A stretch of DNA of 64,000 nt from assembly GCA_030614915.1 (NCBI GenBank), contig JAUXAG010000012.1, positions 27,632-91,631 on the forward strand, in the 5' to 3' direction. The notes below the pieces were generated by a model. It had not been told where the DNA came from, searched no databases, and was given only the letters and a program-made list of their open reading frames with translations. This document shows, in pieces, positions 50,725-60,050 of the stretch; within the stretch, counting starts at the first letter, position 1; each line of letters opens with the position of its first letter. Made by a program: the position numbers and the translations under genes. Origin of the DNA: Actinomycetes bacterium. GTDB taxonomy: Bacteria > Planctomycetota > Phycisphaerae > JAACET01.

Positions 50725-52427
50725 TCGTGCGTGTAAGGCGCAACGGTTCGGACTATCAGGCGGATAAGTTTCTGGAAGTTGCACTAGACGATCGCTGGGA
50801 AAAGCCGGCTGACGTCACGGCGGCCCTGGCTGAGATGTCCAGCCAGAAGCTCAGCGAGGCCCTGGTGATCTGCGGTGCGGATGAGCGGGTCCTCTTTCGC
50901 ACGCTCCGGCTGCCCGAGGCGTCGGCCGGTGCATTGGCCAAGATGATTCAGAATCAATTGGAGGTGCTGATCCCGACGCAGTCGGAACACTTTGCCAGCG
51001 GCTACAGCAATTATCCCGACCCCTCCGAGCCCGGCCGACAGCGCGTTGTGCTTTGTGCCGTCCGCCGGGAAGTGCTCCGGGGGATGCTGGAAAGTTCCAG
51101 GCAGCTGGGGCGCGAGCCGGCCGGTGCAATCCCGTCGATATTGGCCCTGAGCGTTTGCTGGCCCCAGCTAAGCCAAGACAGCCAAACGCCGCTTGTGCTG
51201 CTGGACGTCGGGGCCCGCTGCACGGGCATAGCCTTGCTCGACGGCGGCAGAGTCGCTCACTGTGGTCTGATCGATCAGGGTGGAGACCACTGGAGCGAAC
51301 GAATCGCCGAGGAACTGGGCATTGGCTATGCCGAGGCCGAGAAGCGCAAGTTGTCCTACGCAGCCAGCCGCTCAAGTGCTCAGGACGATCCGCAGGTCCA
51401 CGACTGCCTGGGCCCGGTGCTGGACGACTGGTCGCGCCGGCTCCGCGAGGCCTACAGAAATTGCCTCGAGAACACATCGCCAAACAGGCGAGCTGGCCGG
51501 TGCATCGTGTTCGGCCGCTCGGCTCGGATGCCCGGCCTGTCCGAACTAATCAGCGGCACTCTTGGTCTGCAGATAGCCCAGCCGGACATCCCCAAACGGT
51601 TGACTTTGGCTGAGGGTCTGGATTTTTCCCGATCGGCCCCTGCGATCGGTGCTGCCTTTTGCGGTATGCAGGAGAATTGGCCGAGCCTTAACCTGGCTGC
51701 TACTTCCAAAGAGAGCGTCCAGGGGCGGAAGGTATTCTCCTGGAAATGGGCAGCACTGCTCGCCTGGCTGATCGCCGCAGTCATTAGCCTCTACGTCCTC
51801 GACATAGTCAAAGCCGCCAGACTCAGCAACACCAACGCCGAGGCGCACAAAAAGACCGCTAAGCAAGGAGGCCTCGACCAGCAGTTGGCCATCGCCAAAT
51901 ACCTCGAACGCTCTGGACCGACACCTCTGGAGGTCCTCGACAGAATATCCGAAGTCTTGCCGGAAAAGACCCTGCTGACCAGTTGGACTTACAGTCGCAA
52001 CGGCGAGGTCACCATCGGCGGGACCGTGCCCAAAGAAAAGGACTTCTGGCCCATGTTGCGGAAGCTCTCCCAGCTCGGCCAGGCAGACTTGAAGAGGGCC
52101 AGGCCTGATAAGAAGAAGTTTCGTTTTGAAATTGCCCTGGCTGTCGGGCGATCGAGCCCAACGCCCGTCCCAGCCTCACCGGCCGAAGCTAAGGAAGACA
52201 AGCCGGAGGAGCCTTCCGAGAAGGCTCCTGAAGCAGCCGAAAAAACGCCCACCAAAGAGGAGCCCGCCAAAGAAGCCGACTCCAAAGAAGCGCCGTCCAA
52301 AGAGGCCCACTCCCAAGAGACAGACTCCAAGGCAACCGAGCCGGCTACCAGCGAGGCTGATGCGGCGGACGAGCCTGAGCCGCCCAAGCCTGAAAGAAAA
52401 ACAAAAGGAAAAGGAGCTCGACCATGA
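50580..52427 (+). CDS. gspL: Type II secretion GspL/PilM-like protein with duplicated N-terminus
   Basis: 615 residues from the ATGA overlap at 50580, or 588 from the second ATG at 50661. Residues ~30-370 are an actin-like (ASKHA) domain: VVWGLEFGGSALRLVRV, VLLDVGARCTGIALLDGG, and a GRSARMPGLSELI end. One transmembrane helix follows near 390-410 (WAALLAWLIAAVISLYVLD), then a ferredoxin-like periplasmic part (ISEVLPEKTLLTSWTYSRNGEVTIGG). The last ~90 residues are a K/E/P/A-rich low-complexity tail with repeated SKEA units. GspL links GspE to the membrane and to GspM. The extra 27-residue copy at the front is odd. Confidence 0.85.
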   Translation: MIRKKLNNVAWGLEFGVSTLRLLVPKRMIKKKQNNVVWGLEFGGSALRLVRVRRNGSDYQADKFLEVALDDRWEKPADVTAALAEMSSQKLSEALVICGADERVLFRTLRLPEASAGALAKMIQNQLEVLIPTQSEHFASGYSNYPDPSEPGRQRVVLCAVRREVLRGMLESSRQLGREPAGAIPSILALSVCWPQLSQDSQTPLVLLDVGARCTGIALLDGGRVAHCGLIDQGGDHWSERIAEELGIGYAEAEKRKLSYAASRSSAQDDPQVHDCLGPVLDDWSRRLREAYRNCLENTSPNRRAGRCIVFGRSARMPGLSELISGTLGLQIAQPDIPKRLTLAEGLDFSRSAPAIGAAFCGMQENWPSLNLAATSKESVQGRKVFSWKWAALLAWLIAAVISLYVLDIVKAARLSNTNAEAHKKTAKQGGLDQQLAIAKYLERSGPTPLEVLDRISEVLPEKTLLTSWTYSRNGEVTIGGTVPKEKDFWPMLRKLSQLGQADLKRARPDKKKFRFEIALAVGRSSPTPVPASPAEAKEDKPEEPSEKAPEAAEKTPTKEEPAKEADSKEAPSKEAHSQETDSKATEPATSEADAADEPEPPKPERKTKGKGARP

Positions 52428-52981
52428 CCCTCTCCACACGCGACCGCAGGGCTATCATTGTTGGTGGTTTGGCCTTGCTCATTATCCTCGTCGGGCGCTT
52501 TGCCTTGATGCCCTGGATTGACAGTTGGAGCAGCGCCCGAGCCCGGATTACCGAGGCCCGGGGCCAATTGGACGAGGTTCAACTGCGCGTTCGGCGCATC
52601 CTGGGCCTGCGCCGCCGACTGGAGCAGATATACGGCCCGGCGGTAAACGAGCCTCTGGAGCAGGACATACAGACCGCCCAGCTGAAGCTGCTCGAAGCAG
52701 TAAAGGAAACATTCAGCGCCGGCGGATTCAAGCCCAGCGAGTACAGGCTTCAACGCCCCCGACCTCTGTCGGCGGTGCCCGGGGTTCAGATCGTACCCCT
52801 TGAGGTCCCCGGCCAATGTAATTTGGCCCAGTTGGTCAAGTCATTGGCCGGGCTGTGCAAGGCCAAGACGTTTGTATTCGTGGAGAGGTTTTCGATTACC
52901 AATGATGAAAAAAAACCGGGTACATTCAAGGTTACCATGGTGGTGGCTACTCTGGCCCGGATACCAAAGGCTCGCTCATGA
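52424..52981 (+). CDS. gspM: GspM-like assembly protein
   Basis: This 185-residue protein starts in an ATGA overlap with gspL. One N-terminal transmembrane helix (AIIVGGLALLIILVGRFALMPWI) is followed by a helical stretch with arginines (LDEVQLRVRRILGLRRRLEQ) and a ferredoxin-like alpha/beta part (VQIVPLEVPGQCNLAQLVKSLAGL). The topology is that of GspM/PilO. Identification rests mainly on size, topology and position after gspL. Confidence 0.8.
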   Translation: MTLSTRDRRAIIVGGLALLIILVGRFALMPWIDSWSSARARITEARGQLDEVQLRVRRILGLRRRLEQIYGPAVNEPLEQDIQTAQLKLLEAVKETFSAGGFKPSEYRLQRPRPLSAVPGVQIVPLEVPGQCNLAQLVKSLAGLCKAKTFVFVERFSITNDEKKPGTFKVTMVVATLARIPKARS

Positions 52982-53664
52982 CCTTAAGCAAAGATAGATT
53001 GGCGCGTAGTGGGCAGTTAGCAGTTGTGGTCCTGGCCGGCTTGCTGACGGTTATGGCTGTGGGTGGCCTGACCTGGCGACTCACGGGCCGACGGGAAATC
53101 AGCGCCCTGCTGGAACGCTACGAGGCCCCGGACAAGGCGGAGGAGCAGGATAAGTCCCCGAAAGCAGAGGACAAGAACAAGCAAAAGTCCGCCCATGATG
53201 CCCAGGCCGATCGAATCGCCAAGCGGCACATCTTCTCCGTGGAAAAGGCCAAGGGTTTTTCCCTCAAACTAATGGGCATCCTGGGTGAGCTGGTCTACTT
53301 CCAAGGCGAAAACAAGGGTTTCGAGGTCGGGCAAAGCCACAAGGATGCGAAGATCAAACGGATCGGCCCGGACTGGGTGGTGCTGGAGTTCGACGGCAAA
53401 GAGAAGAAGTTGTATGTCTTCGCTGAGGACAAGGGCCCCGGCCCCTCGAAACCGTCTGTGCCTGGAGGAAAGGCCCCTCCTCCTACGGCAGGGCCATCCC
53501 GGGCAGGGGGCCGACGGGGGCGAGGCCCTGGAAGAATGCCCCCAGGCTTTGAACTCACCCCGGAAATGATTGAGCGCTTCAAAAGCATGCCGGCGGAACG
53601 CCGTCAAAGGGCCTTGGAGCGTATGCCGGCCGAGGTTCGCGAAAAAATCGAAAAAGAGCTCTAA
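52978..53664 (+). CDS. GspC-like inner-membrane protein
   Basis: This 228-residue protein has an ATGA overlap with the GspM-like gene. One transmembrane helix is at residues 12-34. A charged, Lys/Glu-rich linker follows (about 45-80), and then a short beta-rich region (GFSLKLMGILGELVYFQGENKGFEVGQSHKDAKIKRIGPDWVVLEFDGK), which resembles the homology region of GspC that contacts the secretin N0 domain. The C-terminus is rich in Pro, Gly and Arg and has MPPGFELTPEMIERFKSMPA. No PDZ domain is present. Its place directly before gspD supports a GspC role. Confidence 0.7.
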   Translation: MTLSKDRLARSGQLAVVVLAGLLTVMAVGGLTWRLTGRREISALLERYEAPDKAEEQDKSPKAEDKNKQKSAHDAQADRIAKRHIFSVEKAKGFSLKLMGILGELVYFQGENKGFEVGQSHKDAKIKRIGPDWVVLEFDGKEKKLYVFAEDKGPGPSKPSVPGGKAPPPTAGPSRAGGRRGRGPGRMPPGFELTPEMIERFKSMPAERRQRALERMPAEVREKIEKEL

Positions 53665-53677
53665 TCGAGGTGTATCC

Positions 53678-56600
53678 ATGAGACGAATAACAGCAATCGC
53701 AGTTACGGTGGCCCTTTGTTTAGGCTTGTTCGTCACCTGCGGCCTGGGACAAATGCGTCGCCCTCGGCGGCGGCGTCCAGCCGCAAGCACGCCGAACGCC
53801 GCTGAGTCGGAATCCGCGGCGGAAAAGAAGGAGGCCGAAAAAACATCTCCGGCGGAGCAGACGGATGAATCCAAAGACAAGGCTGATTCCGAAAAGCCGA
53901 CGGAAGACAAGGCCGAATCCAAACCAAAGGAGCCCGAGGGTGTCTCGGTGGCCTTCAAGAATATGGGCATTGATAAAATCTGCGAGTTCCTTTCTAAAAA
54001 CCTCAAGAAACCGGTGGTCCCCAGCGAGGCGATTAAGGACAAGAAGATTACCATAGTCTCCAAGGACAAGATGCCCGCGGAAAAGGGTGTCTACTTAGTC
54101 CGCCAGGCTCTGCTGGTCCACGGCATCGTGGTCCAGGAACATGCGGAGGTGGTTTACGTCCTGCCGGTCAGCGAGGTTATGCAGTCGGCCCTGCCCCGTG
54201 TGCCCGCGGATAAATCGGTGAGCACTGTCGAGGATCAGCTGCAAATCGTTACCAAGGAATTTCTGATCAGGCATTACGATGTGGGCAAAATGCAGAAGGT
54301 AATCAAGCCTATGCTGCCCGCTTTCGCCGAGACCATCGGCGACCCGGACACACGCAAGCTCTTTGTCACCGACACCGTGGGCAACCTGCTGCGGATTGAG
54401 CAGGTCGTCTCTGGGATGGACATCCCCTCGGCCGAGCAGACCGTGACCGAGATTATCCAGCTAGAGCACGAGGATGCCGCCGACATCATCTCCATTGTCC
54501 GCTACCTCATCGCCGGGACTATGCGCACCGACGTCAAAGCGATTACCACCGGCGAAGAGCCCAAAAAAGCTCCGGCCAAACCTTCCAGACCTCGACCGGG
54601 CCGCCCGCCTTCACCACCTACCCCCGGCAAAGCGGCCAAAGCCGCCGAAACGGGCGTCATCCAGCCGAGCAAGACCCCCGTAACCCTCGTGCCGCATATC
54701 TCCCGCAACTGGATTATTGCCGTGGCCCCGGCCGAGATCATGCCCCAAATCGTAGCTTGGATCAAACAGCTCGACAAACCGCGGGAGGTAGAGAAGGACT
54801 ATGAGGAGTATGACGTCCGATTCGCCGACACGGAGGACCTGGCCCAGCAGGTCGAGCGGACCCTTCAGGACATGCCGGGTATCGACGCCCACGTAGTGCC
54901 CTTCGGCCGATCGAAAAAGCTGATCGTCTTCGGCTCCAAAAGGGGACGAGAGCTGGCTATGGAACTGCTGAGCAAGATTGACAAAGCGGATGCCGAAAAG
55001 CGAACTCGAGAAACCTTCACCCTCAAACACGCCGACGCCGAGGAGATGGCCCAAAGAATCGAGACCCTGTTTTCGGAGATCGAAGTATCGTACAGGAGCC
55101 GCTGGGGCACCTCCTACCGCCCCCGCAGCGCCGATGTCCCCAAGGTTACGGTGGTACCCGATACTCGCCGAAACACTATCACGGTCATCACCGATCCCGA
55201 CACCATGGAGGAGATTAGAGCTCTGATCGAGGAAGAGGATACAGCCATCGATCCCAAAGAGGTGGGGATAAAAACCTATGAGCTCCAGTACGCCGACCCC
55301 GGGGAACTCAAAGACCTGCTGACTGATATGTTCAGCGGCCGCGAACCCCGCCAGCGAAGTTTTTGGGACTCCTATTTCGGCCGCGGCCAAACGGAGTTCA
55401 AACCGGTGGGACGTCTGCTGGGTCAGTTTATGTTCCAGATCATGCCCAGCTCCAACAAACTCATCGTCCAGACCAAGAGTGTAGCCAATTTCCAGGTCAT
55501 CACCGACCTGATAGCCGAACTGGACCAGCCTCAACGTGTCGGTCTGCCCGTGCTTATCGAACTGAAATATGCCAACGCCGAAGACCTCTGCGAGCAGCTC
55601 AATGCTATGCTCGCCGAGCCCAGGACCCTAGCCACAATCCGCCGGGCTGCGCGAGGACTCTCCGAGTACCACGAAGACTCAGATTCTTCCGACGGCAGTA
55701 CCTCCAGCAACCAAGGCTCCTCGAACGAGCAGTCCGATGCGGGCTCCATCGAATTTTGGTGGCAGCGCTACACGCCTCCCGCGGGCAAAGTGCCCACCAG
55801 TAACCTGATCGGCAAGATTCGCTTGGTGCCGGTATATAGGCGCAACGCGGTTATGGTGCTGGCCCCGGCCGGCTTCCTGGGGCCCATCGAGGAACTGATC
55901 GAGGAGATGGATCAGCCCGGCCGACAGGTAGTCATCCAGGCCCGCATCGGCGAAATCCAGCACGAAGACCAGACCACCCTGGGGCTGCGCCTGGCCTCGG
56001 ACCCGTCCGTTCTGTCCGCGGCTGAGACGGCCCTGGGCGGTGCGGCCGCGATTGATTTCAGCAATCTGATCTTCAGCGGGACGACGACTATATCGGCCCG
56101 GTCCAACGTTAGTCTGCTACTGAACCTGCTCATCAAAGAATTCGGGATGAAGATTCTGCTCGAGCCTTCTCTGACTACTAGCGATAACCAAGCCGCCGAG
56201 TACTTCGACGGACGGGACTTCTCCATAGCCACCGAGACCGAAAGGTCAGCTGAAGGCGGTATCTCCCGTACACAGTTCAGATATGAACAGGTAGGCACGC
56301 TGCTGCGCATCCGCCCCCACATAACCAAGGAAGGCAGCGTGGACCTCTTAATCAACCTGGAGATTTCCCGGATCGTGCCGGGTTCGGCGGCCCAGGGGGG
56401 AAACCCCACCTTCGACCGCCGTGAAGTAACCACCCACGTTATCGTCCAGGACGGCCAGACCGTAATGCTCAGCGGGATCATCCGGCAGGAAAAGTTTGAG
56501 GACATCCGTAAGGTGCCCCTCTTGGGAGACATACCCCTGATCGGTCTGCTCTTCCGCAGCATAGACAAAGGGGTACGCAACCGCGAGCTGGTGGTCTTCA

Positions 56601-56725
56601 TCACCCCACGGGTTATGACCACCGTCGCGGAGGTTGACACCCAGATGGAAGAACCCCTCAAAACCCTTGAGCGGATCGAAGAGTCGATCAACCCGGGCGC
56701 CAAGAAAAACGGAGACAAACCGTGA
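53678..56725 (+). CDS. gspD: Secretin GspD with expanded N-domain repeats
   Basis: 1015 residues from the ATG at 53678, in front of which is CGAGG; the ORF-track start lies in the previous gene. A signal peptide (ITAIAVTVALCLGLFVTCGLGQ) is followed by an Arg-rich and acidic linker, an N0-like domain (VSVAFKNMGIDKICEFLSKN), and about six secretin_N-type repeats (YDVGKMQKVIKPML, LEHEDAADIISIV, FADTEDLAQQV, KHADAEEMAQRIETL, QYADPGELKDLL, KYANAEDLCEQL). Then comes the secretin channel domain (VVIQARIGEIQHEDQTTLGL, LLEPSLTTSDNQAAEYFDG, VPLLGDIPLIGLLFRS). Usual GspD is ~650-750 residues, so the periplasmic part is unusually long. It forms the outer-membrane pore. Confidence 0.92.
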   Translation: MRRITAIAVTVALCLGLFVTCGLGQMRRPRRRRPAASTPNAAESESAAEKKEAEKTSPAEQTDESKDKADSEKPTEDKAESKPKEPEGVSVAFKNMGIDKICEFLSKNLKKPVVPSEAIKDKKITIVSKDKMPAEKGVYLVRQALLVHGIVVQEHAEVVYVLPVSEVMQSALPRVPADKSVSTVEDQLQIVTKEFLIRHYDVGKMQKVIKPMLPAFAETIGDPDTRKLFVTDTVGNLLRIEQVVSGMDIPSAEQTVTEIIQLEHEDAADIISIVRYLIAGTMRTDVKAITTGEEPKKAPAKPSRPRPGRPPSPPTPGKAAKAAETGVIQPSKTPVTLVPHISRNWIIAVAPAEIMPQIVAWIKQLDKPREVEKDYEEYDVRFADTEDLAQQVERTLQDMPGIDAHVVPFGRSKKLIVFGSKRGRELAMELLSKIDKADAEKRTRETFTLKHADAEEMAQRIETLFSEIEVSYRSRWGTSYRPRSADVPKVTVVPDTRRNTITVITDPDTMEEIRALIEEEDTAIDPKEVGIKTYELQYADPGELKDLLTDMFSGREPRQRSFWDSYFGRGQTEFKPVGRLLGQFMFQIMPSSNKLIVQTKSVANFQVITDLIAELDQPQRVGLPVLIELKYANAEDLCEQLNAMLAEPRTLATIRRAARGLSEYHEDSDSSDGSTSSNQGSSNEQSDAGSIEFWWQRYTPPAGKVPTSNLIGKIRLVPVYRRNAVMVLAPAGFLGPIEELIEEMDQPGRQVVIQARIGEIQHEDQTTLGLRLASDPSVLSAAETALGGAAAIDFSNLIFSGTTTISARSNVSLLLNLLIKEFGMKILLEPSLTTSDNQAAEYFDGRDFSIATETERSAEGGISRTQFRYEQVGTLLRIRPHITKEGSVDLLINLEISRIVPGSAAQGGNPTFDRREVTTHVIVQDGQTVMLSGIIRQEKFEDIRKVPLLGDIPLIGLLFRSIDKGVRNRELVVFITPRVMTTVAEVDTQMEEPLKTLERIEESINPGAKKNGDKP

Positions 56726-57861
56726 TCAAAGCGGCCGCCGGACTCTGTGTTCTGATACTGCTGTTCTGCTGGGGATGCACTCCACAGGCTCAGCCGCCGG
56801 CCAGTTCTGGGGCGAACAGGCAAATCCAGGGCCCGTGGCAAGCGTCGCAGAGCAGCCACGTTCAGGTTCAGGCTGAGCCCCTGGGACAATTGCCCAACAG
56901 TGGCCTGCAACTGCCCGTCGTCTCTCCCGACGGCAAATGGATCGCCTATCTTGACTTCCGCAGCAATCAGCCGATCGAACTGGCGGCTCTGTTCACTGGC
57001 CAAGGTCTGGAAGCGATGTCACTGCACGTCCAGCCAGTGACGCCAGGCGCTGCGGCCCGGACGGTTTGTGCATCCGGTGCGGCTTGGCCGGCATGGTCAC
57101 CAGACAGCAGACGATTGATGTTCGTGGCTTACAACAAAGCTGGCCGGTGCGATCTGGGCATCCACGATGTGTTCACCGGCACGACCCGACGTATAAGCAT
57201 GGGACTGGAGCGGATAATGATGCCCGCTGTCTCTCCATCGGGCAAACAGGCCGCGGTGGTGGTGCTCAAAACCGAAGATGAATCCTCGAGCCTGTACGTG
57301 GTTAATCTGGACACCGGCAAGGTCGAGCAGACCTGCCCGACTGACTTTCAGGACAGCAGGCAGCTTTGGCCGCAATGGACGACTGACGGTCGCATTGTCT
57401 TCGTACTCAGTTACCATGGCCGAAGCTGGTTGGCTCAGTGGGAACCGGGAAAATTCCCGCCGGAAAAACTGTGCGAAATTCGCATCTCAGCTTCGCAAAG
57501 CGGTGTGTACCAAGCCTTGGCAGGCTTGGGCAGGCCGCTAAGTCCGGACGATAGGTATTTCGCCTATTACAATACCGTAGCTGACCGGATAGTCCTGCTG
57601 AGCCTGGCCGATGGGCGATGCGTCGAACTGCCCGTCGGCACCAGGGCCGGCTGCTGGTTCGGCTCCGGGCGATTCGTAGCCGCCGACCAGAAGCAGATGC
57701 GCCTCTTCAGCATCCGGGCCACCATGCCCGCTCTGCTGATGCGCGGGCTATGGCTGCCGCGCGGTGCCAATGCCGCCACCAGCCAGCTGCTCCTGTGCAG
57801 CCGGGCAGCCGAGGGCCGGGCCTTCGCCTTGGTACGGATGAAAATCCTCTCAGTTGAATAA
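56722..57861 (+). CDS. TolB-like beta-propeller lipoprotein, last gene of the secretion operon
   Basis: This 379-residue protein starts in an ATGA overlap with gspD, so it is part of the operon. The signal peptide has a lipobox LFCWGC (Cys19). The rest shows WD40/TolB-type (PD40) strands: LPVVSPDGKWIAYLDF, PAWSPDSRRLMFVAY, PAVSPSGKQAAVVVL, PQWTTDGRIVFVLSY and LSPDDRYFAYYNT, about five or six blades. Such propellers bind partners at the outer membrane or read substrate. It may act as a pilotin-like or cargo-linked accessory of the system. This is inference; no classical pilotin or GspN is seen. Confidence 0.82.
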   Translation: MIKAAAGLCVLILLFCWGCTPQAQPPASSGANRQIQGPWQASQSSHVQVQAEPLGQLPNSGLQLPVVSPDGKWIAYLDFRSNQPIELAALFTGQGLEAMSLHVQPVTPGAAARTVCASGAAWPAWSPDSRRLMFVAYNKAGRCDLGIHDVFTGTTRRISMGLERIMMPAVSPSGKQAAVVVLKTEDESSSLYVVNLDTGKVEQTCPTDFQDSRQLWPQWTTDGRIVFVLSYHGRSWLAQWEPGKFPPEKLCEIRISASQSGVYQALAGLGRPLSPDDRYFAYYNTVADRIVLLSLADGRCVELPVGTRAGCWFGSGRFVAADQKQMRLFSIRATMPALLMRGLWLPRGANAATSQLLLCSRAAEGRAFALVRMKILSVE

Positions 57862-57878
57862 ACAGCGGTGGTCCAAAA

Positions 57879-57898
57879 TTAGCGGGGGCGAGATATGT
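57879..57898 (+). repeat. R1 dispersed repeat, 5' fragment (copy E)
   Basis: ttagcgggggcgagatatg matches the first 19 bases of R1 with one change. It is preceded by ggtggtccaaaa, also found near copy A (5680s). Just downstream lies a transposase tail, as for copy A, which suggests that R1 marks the left side of these elements. Confidence 0.6.
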
Positions 57899-57947
57899 TA
57901 TGGATCGGCGGCGGACGAGCTACAATCACCATTGGTGCCCCGCTTCA

Positions 57948-58225
57948 ACGATTCGATGCAAGCACTGGCTCGGCGGATTACTTAAGCATTACTATCGCAA
58001 AGCCGCCTAATACATTTGAACGATTATTCGAACTGGGGTGGGGAACAACATATTAATATATTTAATGTATGCGGTATTAGTGTTGCTAAGAGTGCCCAGT
58101 TACTTTAGGATCTGGACAGGTCGAAGCAGCCCGACCGCAAACATCTTCTAATTGCTTAATTCTGCACAAACTTAGGGAAGGAACGACAATTTGGCCCACC
58201 CCCGGGCGTGGCCCGTGTCACCTTT
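57948..58225 (+). mobile_element. Decayed integrase-type IS right end with transposase tail
   Basis: 57948-58010 encodes TIRCKHWLGGLLKHYYRKAA and a stop, the last 20 residues of the transposase found at 5770 and 25594. The following 215 bases share aagagtgccc, acaaacttagggaaggaacgaca and gcgtggcccgtgtcacc with the right-end flank at 6070-6290, with more differences. It is the oldest of the three copies. 58226-58364 holds nothing recognisable. Confidence 0.7.
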
Positions 58226-58364
58226 GGGTGAGGTCGGAATATTCCAAGAGTCATCCACATTTTCAGCCAACCCTCCTGAAACAGCATCCGAACAATATAT
58301 CAAGCCCTTAAGCCTCTTTACTTCAAGCAGTTAGACTTCGAACGAATTTTAGAACTTTCAAGGC

Positions 58365-59327
58365 TTGACTGCACTTGGCGCCGAGGTACTAGTAAGGGCA
58401 GAGATTAGAGGAGACACATCGCATGGTTTGGGTTTGATTGACCGTATTAGAAAATGGACGACGCTAAAGGACGCGACCGGTAGACCTATCCTCGACCTTG
58501 GAGCTAAGCCTGAATTCCTTAATCACAAGCGAGGCAGAGCAATCATAGCTTTCGAGGGAAACCGTGCTCTTGGACCCGTAATTGGCAAAGCTGCAATGGA
58601 AGCTTGTATCAGCCTTGCTACCCGCCATGGGGTCGGTGCAGCGGTGGTTAAGAACACCAGCCATCTATTTACGCTGGGGTATTATCCACGGCTGGCAGCG
58701 CTGGCTGGCTGTATCGGCTTAGCAATGGTTAACAGCGCAAAGGCCATGCACCTTCCCGGAGGATACAGACAGATACTTGGGACAAACCCGCTCGCTTTCG
58801 CCGCACCGTCGGAGAGCCATCCTTTAGTCATGGACTTCTCTACGACTGTAAAGGCCAGAGGCTACCTGAAGACTCTGGCGGCCAAGGGCCAACTCCTCCC
58901 AGACGCGATCGGAGTATTTTTTACGAAAGATGGACAGCCGACAAAGGATGCTAATCTCGCGGTATCCCTGCCGAGCTTCGGAGGAACAAAGGGAGCGCTG
59001 TGCGCAATGATAGTTGATATCCTCTCTGGGATACTCTCGGGCTCCGGATTTGGCGCTGAAGTATCAGCCGCATACAGTTCCCACTTGGTCGAGAATGGGT
59101 CTGGCGAACGGCGTGGGCCGGGCGCCTTCTTCGCCGCGGTACATGCAGAATCTGTGGTCGGCGAGAAACAACTGAAGATGGGTGTGACGCGTTTGATGAA
59201 TTCGCTTGTGGAAACTGAGCCGAGTTCATTCCGCGTACCAGGACTTAAGATCGAACAAGCGCTTGCAGTGAATGCTAAGATTCACCTCCCGAGCACCCTA
59301 TTTTCTGCACTGAGTCAAGCGACTTAA
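58365..59327 (+). CDS. Malate/L-lactate dehydrogenase (Ldh_2 family), probably N-terminally truncated
   Basis: 320 residues in the frame, starting from TTG. Family marks: RAEIRGDTSHGLGLI, NTSHLFTLGYYPRLAA, GCIGLAMVNSAKAMHLPGG, ILGTNPLAFAAPS, MDFSTTVKARGYL and GFFTKDG. These belong to the type-2 malate/L-sulfolactate/ureidoglycolate dehydrogenases, NAD-dependent oxidoreductases for 2-hydroxy acids. The family normally has 30-40 more residues at the front; a stop lies 15 bases before the TTG, no ribosome site is seen and IS debris precedes it. I therefore suspect a gene cut at its 5' end by the IS and possibly non-functional, though a TTG start cannot be excluded. Confidence 0.7.
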   Translation: MTALGAEVLVRAEIRGDTSHGLGLIDRIRKWTTLKDATGRPILDLGAKPEFLNHKRGRAIIAFEGNRALGPVIGKAAMEACISLATRHGVGAAVVKNTSHLFTLGYYPRLAALAGCIGLAMVNSAKAMHLPGGYRQILGTNPLAFAAPSESHPLVMDFSTTVKARGYLKTLAAKGQLLPDAIGVFFTKDGQPTKDANLAVSLPSFGGTKGALCAMIVDILSGILSGSGFGAEVSAAYSSHLVENGSGERRGPGAFFAAVHAESVVGEKQLKMGVTRLMNSLVETEPSSFRVPGLKIEQALAVNAKIHLPSTLFSALSQAT

Positions 59328-59389
59328 ACAACGACGGCTTCGTAGGCGATGGGGGGACTACATCGAAATCCTGACATACTGGAGCACAG

Positions 59390-60030
59390 ACACTCCCTCC
59401 GACCTCCGGGTTATGAGAGTGACGAGCTCTGTTTTGGTAACTTCCGAAATGCTCGTAAGTTACGAAAAACCCAGAACCTAGCAGGTTTGAAAAGAAATCG
59501 TCATGGTGACCATGGTGACCATGATGATCAAGAATTGGCTACATTTTGGCTACAGTCAGCCTTCAGATGCAAGCATAAAATCCGGCCTTGGATGGTTGCT
59601 TCTGGCCGCGGCGTAGCTTTTGCCGGGGATGTTCGTTGCCGCTGCTGCTCAAGGCCTGCCGTTTTCAGGCAGATGGATGAAGCCTGATTCCAGGGGCTTT
59701 CATCAGGGGCTACAAGTTTCATCCGTGCCCTCATGCAGCGGCCCTATTGTAGCTCTTAAGCAGCCCGCCCAGCCGTTCCCAGCAGGATATCGGACCTTGG
59801 CCAGGGTGACAGTACGGCGGACTTGACGCGTCGGCCCCAATTCTTTTAGACCAGTATGTCCGAGGGACTCGACGGCTGCAGCATTTTATACCTCCGAGAG
59901 AATCATCAGGCAGATTTCAAAAAAATCATAACCTATTTGCGAACAAATGGTTATACGATAACCTGAGCAACCATTAAAATCGGTGGACCACCACACCTCA
60001 ATCGGGATTCTCGCCGGTCTCGTCAAGTAA
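59390..60030 (-). mobile_element. R2 element copy c: internally deleted integrase-type IS
   Basis: This aligns over most of its length with 14806-15500: ccgacctccgggttatgag, gaccatggtgaccatgatgat, cagcaggatatcggacc, gcagcattttatacctccgag, aacctatttgcgaacaaatggtt and ggtggaccaccacac. On the minus strand the frame ends GPISCWERLGGLLKSYNRAAA-stop, the same transposase tail type. The stem AACCTATTTG-cga-ACAAATGGTT is conserved as a pairing in both copies. No gene is seen between 59328 and 60050. Confidence 0.65.
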
Positions 60031-60050
60031 ACACTTTGGAACTGGTCGCT

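Noticed and set aside
51989-52816. 275-residue minus-strand ORF rich in Ser/Ala/Gly opposite the gspL tail
   Set aside because: It mirrors the low-complexity K/E/P tail of GspL, so composition alone keeps the frame open.
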